Source of the DNA: Setophaga petechia
Lineage: Eukaryota > Chordata > Aves > Passeriformes > Parulidae
Length of the DNA: 64,000 nucleotides
NCBI GenBank assembly: GCA_024362935.1
Contig: JANCRA010000177.1
Location: forward strand, 434,001 to 498,000
Direction: 5' to 3'
The translations under genes and the position numbers were made by a program. Positions 1 through 9,900 of the stretch are shown piece by piece (positions within the stretch are counted from its first letter, which is position 1; the number at the start of each line of letters is the position of its first letter). Under the pieces are notes generated by a model. That model saw only the letters and a list, made by a program, of their open reading frames with translations, ran no database searches and had not been told where the DNA came from.

Positions 1-6
1 GACAAG

Positions 7-1059
7 ATGGAATTTGTGTTTGTGACACACCTGTATGTTAATTCTGCCTGCTACAATCATGGCAACTTTATAGATATTTGTGTGAAAGAAAGAAAGATGT
101 ATTGGGTAGGGAAAAATCTGGGATATAATGGACGAGCTCCTTATCCCCATGGTGATCAGATTTGCCCTCAATATGAAAGATTTTTTTGTTTTGAAAAAGA
201 TGAAAATGGAAAAGATCCAAGTATTGGCATGGGAAAGCGGGCATTAAAAGAAAAATTGAAAGAAAAAGTCAAAGAAGAAAAGAAAACAAAAGGAAATAGA
301 GGAAAGAACAGGAGAAAAGAGTCAAAGGAATTGGCTGAATTGTATAAACAGCTAAAACAGCACTACAAAGATTGGGACCTGCCAGTCTCGAATAAGAATT
401 TGTTTGTGGGATTGATGCAAGACATTGCTACAGAATTGGGATTATCCAAATGTTGGATTTGTGGAGGTCTAAAAATGGCTGAAAGATGGCCATGGAAAGG
501 TGAGAGCTTAGCTCCAGAGCAATTTTTAAAATGGAACTATACCAAAATTTCTGGAACATTGGAAAGACCTGAAGGATGGATTTTGAGCCATCAAGTAATT
601 GGAATCATTTGTATAACTCGAGAAGGAAGGAGATTTAATAAAGTAGTGGGGCATACTCCTTGCAAATCCACATTGGTAGTCAATATAGATAATTGTTCAA
701 AAGTCTGGCGACCTGAAACCCCTGGTGGATATTGGAGACCAAAAAAAGAAATAAATTGTGAATGGGGTGAACAGATTAATTTATGCTGGTACAGAAGTCC
801 TGGAGCTAACCCCTACCAATCTATCAGCAGCCTGAGGTCTTATTGGGAACAACCAGAGAAAACGGATATAAAATGGAAAGCCCCAGATGGGATATATTGG
901 ATTTGTGGGCAACGATCATACAGTGAGTTACCTCAAAAATGGGGAGGAACCTGTACCTTGGGAGTAATACAACCCTCCTTCTTTGTTCTACCGAGGTCTA
1001 GGAGCAATGTGTTGGGAACTCCACTGTATGAAACTCTGCAGTGGAATAAAAGAGATTGA
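7..1059 (+). pseudogene. ERV env, surface (SU) part, 5' end outside window
   Basis: An open frame of 350 codons encodes a retroviral envelope surface subunit. The recognisable landmark is a CWICGG motif near residue 153, the CXXC-type motif of gammaretrovirus-like SU proteins, followed by a cysteine- and tryptophan-rich stretch. No signal peptide is visible: the frame is already open at the window edge, so the true start is probably upstream and the ATG at 7 is internal. Residues about 77-117 form an unusually lysine/glutamate-rich, probably helical stretch that is not typical of SU. The frame stops at 1057-1059 before any cleavage site, and the transmembrane part continues in another frame, so env is interrupted. 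It lies directly upstream of a polypurine tract and LTR, as expected for an env gene. Confidence 0.8.
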
Positions 1060-1892
1060 CTTTCAACTTTCCAACAGCAAGAGGGAACCAAAAATGGAGG
1101 GAGGATGAATGGCCTGCAGAAAGAATTATAGCATATTATGACCCAGCAACATGGGCTCAGGATGGGTCATGGGGATATAGGACCCCAATTTACCTGTTAA
1201 ATCGATTAATAAGGCTCCAAGGAGTACTAGAAGTAGTGTCAAATCACACCTCCGCCTTAAAGATGTTGGCCAGGCAATATGCACAAATGCAGGCATTTGT
1301 GTACCAAAACAGGGTTGCCCTAGACTATCTGTTAGCAGAAGAAGGAGGAGTTTGTGGGAGATTTAACGAATCCGAGTGCTGTGTAGAAATTGATGATTAT
1401 GGGGAAGCTATCACAGAACTTGCGGAGGAAATTAAAAGAGTGGGTCATGTGCCAGTACAAAAGTGGAATTCAATCTTAAAAGCAGATTGGTGGGATAACC
1501 TCTTTGGAGGTGTTTGGTGGAAAAAGTTAGGCTTCATGTTATTATGTTCAATTGTGGGACTTTTGTTTCTGCCTTGTATGATTCCGTGTTTTATTAGGCT
1601 GATTCACCCAGTGATCCAGGGGATGCAGATTACAACAATGTCTCTAGATTCAGAATCAGTAGAAAAAGAAAAACCAAAATCTATAATGGTACTGAGAGCT
1701 AAATCGACCCGTGTTAAGGAACAAGGACCTAAAAGGATTGAAATAGCCCAGGAAATGCTAACCAAATTGGAAAAAGGGTGTGAAAAATTAGATGCAGCAA
1801 CAGAAATGCTGGAAAAGTTTGAAGCTGAAATGAGACAACAAGAAAATCAAAATTCTGAAGAATATAAAGGATATCAAGGCACAGCTTTTTAA
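1056..1892 (+). pseudogene. ERV env, transmembrane (TM) part
   Basis: This frame is shifted relative to the SU part and encodes a TM-like subunit. In order it shows a heptad-type helical region, an immunosuppressive-domain-like segment containing QNRVALDYLLA, a CX7CC motif (Cys codons at about 1351 and 1378-1383; spacing known from HERV-R-type and filovirus-like fusion proteins), a membrane-proximal region, and a hydrophobic span near 1530-1605. No clear furin site or fusion peptide remains before the heptads. After the membrane span there is a charged tail of about 90 residues with coiled-coil character, long for a retroviral cytoplasmic tail. There is no ATG at the frame start (first codon TTG). 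Family assignment is by motif only: class I, ERV3/ENS-1-like. Confidence 0.8.
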
Positions 1893-1910
1893 TAAAGCAC
1901 AAATCAATGA

Positions 1911-1930
1911 TCAAGAAGAGAAATGGGGGA
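1911..1930 (+). other. Polypurine tract of the ERV
   Basis: A purine-rich run ending in AAATGGGGGA lies just before the TG that opens the LTR, where plus-strand priming occurs in retroviruses. This fixes the orientation of the element as plus. Confidence 0.6.
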
Positions 1931-1932
1931 TT

Positions 1933-2664
1933 TGTGATAAATAGGTATGATTCATGCTGATTAAATTGAAACAGTAATCAATATTGGTACAGTAATTAAT
2001 ATTTGGGAATAATAAAAATAGTTAAAAGTGGTAATGCCAAAGAAGAGAGGGAGAGGAGGGGCTCCACCCCCTCCCCCCTCCCGGCAGATGTTCACAAGGA
2101 CAGGAGGAAAGAAACTGAAGATATAGTTGCTAAAAATTAGCAGAAAGGAAGCAAAACCTGGTTGGGTCCCAGAAAATGCTAATTATAAGAGATTTATTGC
2201 TTTGATATGTAGATATAGTGATATGTTAGTCTTGACTTACATTGTATTGGGTTGGTGCACATGTGTAACCAAAAGGTGAATTAAAGGACACAGAGGAAGA
2301 CTACGAAATCTTCATCAGACGACCCCCAAAAGAACTTGTGCGACCACCAAACCGAGTGATGGCGCATGCGTGGGAAAGGTGGTGATGAGGGTGGAGGTAG
2401 AGGTATGATGAATCGGAAATGGGAGGAGATGGCATGGGTAGATGGCATAAAAGGGGGAATTTTCACTTGGCAAGCTTGTAGGTGAGGTGGCAAGGGTCCC
2501 AGAACCCTGCACTCCGTACCCCGTGGTTATCTTTTGCTTATGTGCTATTATTTGAACCGAATTATCCCTTATATGTATATTTTCTAAACTATTTAATTAA
2601 AATTGCTGCTATCTCAAATATTGTTTGGGTTTTTTTATGAAGGGATAATTGGGCAAACATAACA
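1933..2664 (+). mobile_element. 3' LTR of the env-containing ERV
   Basis: The segment begins TGTGATAAATAGG and ends in AACA. It aligns along its whole length with the solo LTR at 7212-7970, which has a target-site duplication and so defines both ends. Shared landmarks are a CATAAAAGG TATA-like box near 2445 and the AATTAAAGGACA stretch near 2279. The 5' LTR, gag and pol of this provirus are outside the window. Confidence 0.8.
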
Positions 2665-4226
2665 GTAGACAGACTCCCAGGATCTTTTCCTTGCCACGAT
2701 CGGCAGGGCTTAGGGGAGGAGGATGAAAAGGGTGCCTGTGCTCAGCCAGCTGCCCAGGCATGCAGTTCTGCAGGGGAAATGGCCAGAAGCCCCTTGGCCT
2801 TTGGTGGTTCTGCTGAAGCCTTTGTGCTGCCCACAGAGCGGCTGGGCAGGGGCCGCAGCTGCGGGGATCCCTGCCAGAGCGGTGCCTGGAGATGGCCACA
2901 AGCCCTGTGCCAGGCAGGAAGCGCCATCCGTGTCCTCCTGCCCGTGTGCTGCTGGCTGCCTTGCTGAGGGCTCCCAGGTGCCCCTGCATGGGGCTGCTCT
3001 GGAGCTGCTGTGGGGCTGCGGCGCTGCTGCCGGGCAGCTTGGCCAGGCTGGGGCAGCCCCTGAGGGGCTGGGGCTCTGGCAAGCCATGAGGAATGGGCTG
3101 TCAGAGGCCACAGGCAGCCCCCTGGCCACCGCCTTGATCCTGCCAGAGATGACTTGCAAGACAGATCCCGGTCACTCCACAACTAACAGCATCAGGGTTG
3201 TTGGAAATCAAAATTGACGGAGTTCTCAGATCTTTGGGCCTGTAAGCCAAGGCTTCAAATTAAATACAGGATTTGTGCTGAGACCTTGGAAAGGGCTTCC
3301 AAATTCAGGTGCTTGAAGCGAGAATGTGGATTTCTAATAGAAAGCACAGGCATATTAAGCTAAGTGGAGTAAACTTTAGCATTTTAGAATTTAAGATGTA
3401 GATAAAATAAAAGTAGTTTTAAATGTAAACACAAAGGTCCCAATGCTTTGCTTTGGGTTTGTGTGTCATAAGCTACTGACTGCCTAAGAAAGCTTATGCT
3501 GTAGCATGAGTCCGTGAGATTAAATATTGAAGGATTCGGTCAGAAACATACATATCCTTGCTGGCAATGCTGTATTGGCCAATAAATCCTTAAAAGGTCT
3601 TGTAACTAGAAGTCTTGTGACCTTCTGAGCCTTGCGGTGGAGATGTGAGCCAAACTCATCCTTCCTATCTATGTAGAAGATAAGAAAAAGAAATGGCATC
3701 ATCTAAAAAACTCAGAGGTCTAGTCTCTAACTTGTTCCAAACTCCTTCAAATCCCCCTAAGTGTGACTTAGGTACAAATAGATGACAAGGACTCCTAATG
3801 CTGGCTCTTTGCATCCAAACCAGCTGTTTTGGAAACTTTCCCATAACCCTGTGTAGTTATGTGCCAGCAGTGGATCATTTGAAGAAACTTTCCCAACTGA
3901 CTTGCATGAATGGTTTGTTTGTAAGGTATTTGAGGGGAAACCCTCCCAGCAGAGGTCTGGGCTTAGGCCTAGCTGTGTCCCTGCTGATTGTGAAGTGTGC
4001 CATGAACTGGAGGTGTTTCTGGGCTAAAAATAGAATTGAGTCATGTTGACTTGCTCTTTTTGGCCTATAAAAGCTGGATCCACTTTCAGGGCAAATTTGG
4101 AGACCTCGTCTCTGGGTAAATGGATGACCTAGGATTTTCCCAATTGCTGGGAATGGTTCCCCAGTTCCTTGGTGTAAAATAGGGCTGCCCAGCAAGTGCA
4201 GATCTGCAAGATGATAAACAATTTAG
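2665..4226. repeat. Arm 1 of an inverted segmental duplication
   Basis: Read on the minus strand, this stretch aligns with the plus strand of 13480-15060. It includes the 3'-flank sequence of MROH genes (2699-3170, also present at 6363-6830), the AT-rich part at 3200-3780, and a TATAAAA-containing part at about 4030-4220. No gene is supported; GC-rich open frames here are by-products of composition. The arm abuts the end of the ERV LTR at 2664. Confidence 0.75.
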
Positions 4227-5130
4227 GCAATTGGTGATGCATCTTTCTAAATCACTCTCCTTTCTCTCTTATAGTACTGATTTAGGTGCACTACCTTGCT
4301 TGGTTTTGCTTGTCATTAAAACCAAGCACACATTGTTCGTTGGATGTATCATCTTATATTATGTTTCCTTCACATTCACAGTAAAATCAGAACATTATTT
4401 CCAGTGGTGTGTCCTTCAAATCGCCTCAGTCAGTTGGCAGAACACCAGGAGGCTCCTGAGGAGCCGGGGTGCTGGGAATCCCTGAGCAATTGGGTGTCAG
4501 AGGGCACAAGCAGCCCCCAGGCAGCCGCCTTGTCCCTGGCACGCGGCTGCTCTGGCGCTTGCCCAGAGCGTCTCCCAGGCCTGCGGCAGAAGCCCTCGAG
4601 GCCGGGACACCCCCCCAGCAGGAGGGTGGGGGCACCCCCGAGGTGCCCAGGCTGGGCTGGCTGGGCACAGGGAGGGCAAAGCTCCCCTGCTGGGGCATGG
4701 GATGAAGGAGTGGGGAGTAAGAGAACCTGAGATTTTACCCCTAAATGTTCTCTCTTTGCCCTAACATTTACCTCAAGTTTTGTCACAAAATGATCTCTAT
4801 GTGCCCTCTAGAATTTATTCAGACTTTGCCTCAAAAGCAATTTTTTCTCCTGGAGATCACCTCAGATCTTCCTGCTCAAACATCCACTATATGTACTCAA
4901 CAGATCACCTCCAATTTCATTATTCTCATAGTCTAGTGATTACCTCAACTTGAAAGCCAAAATGTTCATTCCATGCCCTACAGGTGACACCAGGTAATTC
5001 CAGCATTCCTGTGCTATGAAGTTCTGTCCCTGTAAGGTACTGCAGCTTTACCCCTGGCAAAGTGAAACACTCCCTGGCACTGAGGCAAGCCTGGCCCATG
5101 CTCCTCGGTGTGTATGAGCGCAGGGCAGCC
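4227..5130. other. Non-coding stretch with a degraded MROH 3'-flank fragment
   Basis: About 4430-4570 is distantly similar, in inverted orientation, to the MROH 3'-flank sequence at 6363-6450. The rest (4730-5000) is AT-rich with irregular CCTCA-containing motifs. No coding exon was recognised. Confidence 0.4.
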
Positions 5131-5139
5131 CCAGGGCAG

Positions 5140-5720
5140 CTCCCCCAGGGCTTCTGTAAGGCCGCCCGGCGCCCGGCCCCGCGGGGCGGCCCCAGCGGGT
5201 TCGAGCTGCCGCCCGCGGCTGAGGGGAGCGGCGGGGCGGGGGCCGCTCGCGCCTGGGCGGGAAGCGCTCCCTGCGGCTGAGGGGAGCGGGCGGCGGCGGC
5301 GCAGCGGGGACCGGCCCGGCCCTGCCGTGTCCCTCAGGGCGAGCCCACGGCCCCTCAGCGGCCCCGGCGTCCCTTCAGCCAGCGGCATGTGCGCTCAGCC
5401 ACACGCGGCGTGCCCGTGTCCCCCTCGAGTGACGCTCACGTTCCCTTCAGTGCCACCGCCGTACCCTGAGGGACACGACAGACACCCGCCGCCCCTCAGG
5501 GACTCTCACTGGCCTCAGTGGCATGCAGGGCATCTGCATCCCATTCAGAGCCCGTCATGACGCCTCAGCGACACACGGGGCATCTGCCTTCCCTTCAGTG
5601 ACACAGAAGGCACCTGCAAGCTGCTGGGGAAGCCTCAAGTCTGCTCGGTGACCCGTGCGTGCCCTCAGCATTGGGACACCCACCTTTCCATCAGTGCCCC
5701 TCACGTCCCATCAGCAAATC
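5140..5720. repeat. CpG-rich island grading into a degenerate minisatellite
   Basis: 5150-5370 is very GC- and CpG-rich. From about 5370 to 5710 the sequence repeats a loose motif built from CTCAG, GACAC, GGCATCTGC and CCCTTCAG at an irregular 30-45 bp spacing. There is no consistent reading frame. It could be a CpG island with promoter activity or simply an expanded minisatellite. Confidence 0.45.
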
Positions 5721-6362
5721 AAGAGGCACCAGCCATCCTGTAGGTGACTCAGAGTGAATGCAGTGGGTCATGGTGGCCAGGGGCCAGCAGCAGGGAGAAA
5801 TCCATCAGGGCTAGGGAAAAGGTCTGCTTACAGCATGGGCTGAGGGCCGGGAGAGCTCCATTTCCCCCTTGAGATGTTGGAGACAGGGCCTTTCACCCTC
5901 CTTATAGGGGTGCCCCTCTCTGCAGGCAGCCAAAGGAGCCAGACGGCAAAAGGCCGAGGACAGCAAAGCAAAGAGCCAGCCCTGCACACAGGGAGGTGGC
6001 CCAGTGCAAAGCCAGCGTGGCACCCTGAAGGAGCCCGCCACACTCTCATGTGTCCCTGCCCTGGGAATGCCAGGAATGCCCTTTTTCCAGAGAGTTTTTC
6101 GGTGGCCCCTCTGGGCTCAAAGCTGCTGCTCTTCTGGCTCAATGGGGCCTAAAGCCACAGAGCTCAGCCTCTCCCACGGCAAAAGGAACAAGATTCGGCA
6201 AGCGGGCAGTGGAGCTCAATGCCTAAGGCTGATGGGGCCGGGGGCTCCAGTCTGGAGCACAGGGAGGGTGCACGCCCAGCCCCACAACTCCTGGCCTCAC
6301 AGCCCTGAAAGGCCGGGACCAGAGTTCCACGCCTCATTCCAGGGGGTCCCTCACACCACCCA

Positions 6363-6960
6363 TTGAGGAAGCGCCAGAGCAGCCGGCTGTCAGGAACAAG
6401 GCAGCTGACAGGGGGCTGCTTGTGGCCTCTGACAGCCCATTGCTCAGGGCTTGCCAGCACCCCAGCCCCTCAGGGGCTGCCCCAGCCCGGCCAAGCTGCC
6501 CGGCAGCAGCGCCGCAGCCCCACAGCAGCTCCAGAGCAGCCCCATGCAGGGGCACCTGGGAGCCCTCAGCAAGGCAGCCAGCAGCACACGGGCAGGGGGA
6601 CACGGATGGCGCTTCCTGCCTGGCACAGGGCTTGTGGCCATCTCCAGGCACCGCTCTGGCAGGGATCCCCGCAGCTGCGGCCCCTGCCCAGCCGCTCTGT
6701 GGGCAGCACAAAGGCTTCAGCAGAACCAGCAAAGGCCAAGGGGCTTCTGGCCATTTCCCCTGCAGCACTGCACGCCTGGGCAGCTGGCTGAGCACAAGCA
6801 CTCTTTTCCCCTCTTCCCCTATCCACTATGGACCCTGGGCAGCAAAAAAAAATCTCTTGAGTTACTGTCTATTAAAACACAGTCTATATTTACATATAGT
6901 AAAAAACAGAATGGAAGAAAAGAAAAAATTAAAAGAAAAGTAAAAATCCCTGCTGGCTCA
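6363..6960. repeat. MROH 3'-flanking repeat
   Basis: This sequence lies immediately beyond the last exon of MROH copy A and recurs beyond copy B (about 14565-15150), inverted in arm 1 (2699-3170), and in part beyond copy C (44640-44760). It is therefore part of the unit duplicated together with the MROH gene and not an independent gene, although its GC richness leaves several frames open. Confidence 0.65.
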
Positions 6961-6989
6961 GGTTGCCCCATCAAAGAGAGCCTCCTGGA

Positions 6990-9900
6990 TTAGCTCTCTT
7001 CAGAGCTCATGCAGTGCAGCCAGCTGAGCCGCGACAGCCGAGGCCAAGTCATCCATGTCCTGCGCAGCTGATCGTGCAGCCTCTGGAAGATGGAATATCG
7101 CCTATTTGCTGTTTCTCGGAGGACATGCAGTGTTTGAAATGCCAGCTCTGACACAGCACAGCTCATGTCCTCCGTCAGGCTTTCGAGGGCTGCAAGAGAG
7201 AGGAACAGAGCTGTGGTAAGTAGGTATGATTCATGCTGACAAAATTGAAACAGTAATCATTATTGATGCAGGAATTAATATTTGGAAATAATAATAAAAC
7301 AGGTAAAAGTTATAATGCCAAGAAAAAAGGGAGAGGAGGGGTTCCACCCTCCCCTCCCTGCAGGTGTTCCATGACAGGAGGAAAAAGCAAGAGATAACAG
7401 TTACTAAAAAAAACAGAAAGAAGGAAAAATGTGGTTGAGTCTCAGGAAAATGCTAGCTATAGGAGATTTATTGCTTTGATTTTTAAATGTAGTAATATGT
7501 TAGTTTTGGCTCACATTGTATTGGCTTGGTGCACGTGTGTAACCCAAACATGAATTAAAGGACAAACAGAAAGAAGAGATGCCTTCATAAAAAAACGACG
7601 CCCAAAGACTTGTGTGACAACCAAAACGAATGGTGGAGCATCGGCGGTAAAGGTGGTGTTGAGGGCAGAGGTAGAAGTGTGATGAATGGAAAATGGGAGG
7701 AGATGACATTGACAGATGGCATAAAAGGGGGGAAATCTTCACTTGGCAAGCTCATACGTGAGGTGGCAAGGGTCCAGAACCCTGCACTCCACACCCCGCA
7801 GTTATCCTGTGCTTATGCGCGATTATTGGAACCAAATTATCCCATATTTTTAATCGAATGATACTGTCAAGATATATTTTCTAAACTATTCAATTAAAAT
7901 TGCAGCTATCTCAAATATTGTTTGGGTTTTTATGATGGGATTTGATTTTTTATGATGGGCAAACACAACAGAGCCAAGGTCAGATCCTGGATCTGTGGGG
8001 AGCCAAGGAGAGCCCCATGCAAGGGCCATGCCAGCCGGCTCTTGCCATGGCCAGGAAGGAGCAAGGAGCAAGGGGATGAGCCTGATGCTCCTGGCCACGA
8101 ATGGCCCACGCGGCCCTGAAATCTCAGTGTGCTCTGCCCCCGGGAGCAGAGCCCTCCGCAGCCGGGGCAGGGCTTGCAGCTCCACCCGGCAGCCCCCGCC
8201 GTCAGCCCGCTGCCCTCACTCACCAGTGCAGATCAGCTGCAGCTCTTGCCGCTGCCCCCTCAGGTGCCGCCCGGCCATGCCTGTGAACACAGAGCCTGTC
8301 ACGGCGCCGGCGGCACAGCTCCCTGCCAGCGGCGCTGCCGGCGCTGCTGGCCCGGCAGGGCTCAGCCCAGCCCTTGGCGCACGCTGCCGGCCCAGGGCAC
8401 GGCTGCCGGAGGGCGGCAGCAGCAATGGCCAGGCCAGGCGGGGCTCCACGGCGCCGGGCCCGGCTGGCGCTGCCGGGCCAGCAGGCGGGGCTGGGGCCGA
8501 CCTGCGGCGGGCCGGGCCGGGGAGGGAGCCCGGGCTCGGGACTCACCGATGATCCTGACGGCCGCCTCTCGCAGGGACTCCTGTGGGCTCTGCAGGTAGG
8601 GCAGGGCCTGGCGCAGGTGCTCGGCCGCTCTGCTCCGGTCCTCTGCCAGCTGCAGAGAGCGGCAGGATGGAAGGGTTGGCGCGGGCTCAGCCCCTGGGCC
8701 AGGCGCTGCCTGCGCCCAGCCCCGAACTCCCCTAGCCGCACAGCCCTGAGGTGCGGCCAGCAGCCGCTGGCCAAGGGCTCTCAAGGGCAGGGGGCAGAGG
8801 GCCGGCTGCTGCCCGGGGAGCCGCGGTGCCGGCCCGCAGCCCCGCCGGGCCAGGGCTCCATGGGCACCCGGCTCGGGCCCGCAGGAGCCTGGAGAAGAGC
8901 CCGCGCGGCCTCTGGCTGCAGCAGCGGGCAGGGGCAGAGCTGCCAGCCCCGCACACTGAGCCCCGCCCTCAGGGACTTTCTCCAGGCTGAGGATTCTTGG
9001 CAGTCCTTACCAGGCTCTCGGCAAACTTCCATGTGTGATCCACCGGAAGCATTTGTTCAAGATTCCTCTTCTTTAGGAACCTGGCTGCAGAATGCAGCGT
9101 TTCCCGGGAGGCCTGGAGTGCAGCAGAGAGGCACAGATGGCCCCAGAGGTCAGGGCACAGGAGCATCCCAGTGCCACAGCCTGGAGGAGGCTGCAGCCTG
9201 CAAGGTGCCAGGGCAGGAGGCAGCCCAGCCCCCTCCCAGGGGGCAGCAGCCAGCCACAAGTGCTCACCTCAGCAACAATCTGATTCTCATTATGGCAGTG
9301 CAAGTAGAGTGGTACCAGGCTCTGGCGCACGTGGGACTTCAGGGCCTTTCTTCCATCTTCTGTTAATAAGTCCAGCATCTTTTGAAAGACACACATGGAG
9401 CTCAGCTGCACCTCGATATCATCCTGTATGAAAGGAAGGGCAAAAGACCTCAGCATCAGCTGCTTCAGACCCCCCAGGGCACAGGCCTGCACCTCCACAG
9501 GGTACCAAGTGCCAAGTGTCCGGGCAGCAGCCAGTGGCCGTGGCTGTGTGCACAGAGCCTTACATGGTCAAAGAGTGGCAGGAGAGCCTCAGCCAGCTGC
9601 AGGGCAATGGGGGTGGGTATTGGGGCACCAGTATCCTGGAGCAAGTATCTGAGTAGAAGAATGGTCATCCTGATCACGTTGCTATCATTGTCCTGCAGGA
9701 GCTCTACAAGACTTTCACTCAGGCTCCACATTTTTTCAACCTGTGTGGAACACAAGTTTGTGAAAGGCCACCCTGCTGCCGCAGGGCCCAGAGGCCAAAG
9801 GCCCGTCCCGAAGCACTCGGGCAGCTGAAGCGGGAGGCAGGAGAGCTGGGAGCAGCTGCCCCAGCACCCCAAGCCCAGGCAAGGCCAAGCGAGTGCGTTG

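Noticed and set aside
2609..3217. Overlapping open frames of 140-165 codons, also at 6334-6993 and 14464-15069
   Set aside because: They recur because the MROH 3' flank is duplicated, but the frames differ between copies and all are compositionally biased. They look like flanking non-coding DNA.
8374..9366. 330-codon plus-strand open frame
   Set aside because: It is antisense to MROH copy A exons 11-13 and intervening GC-rich introns; no domain was seen.
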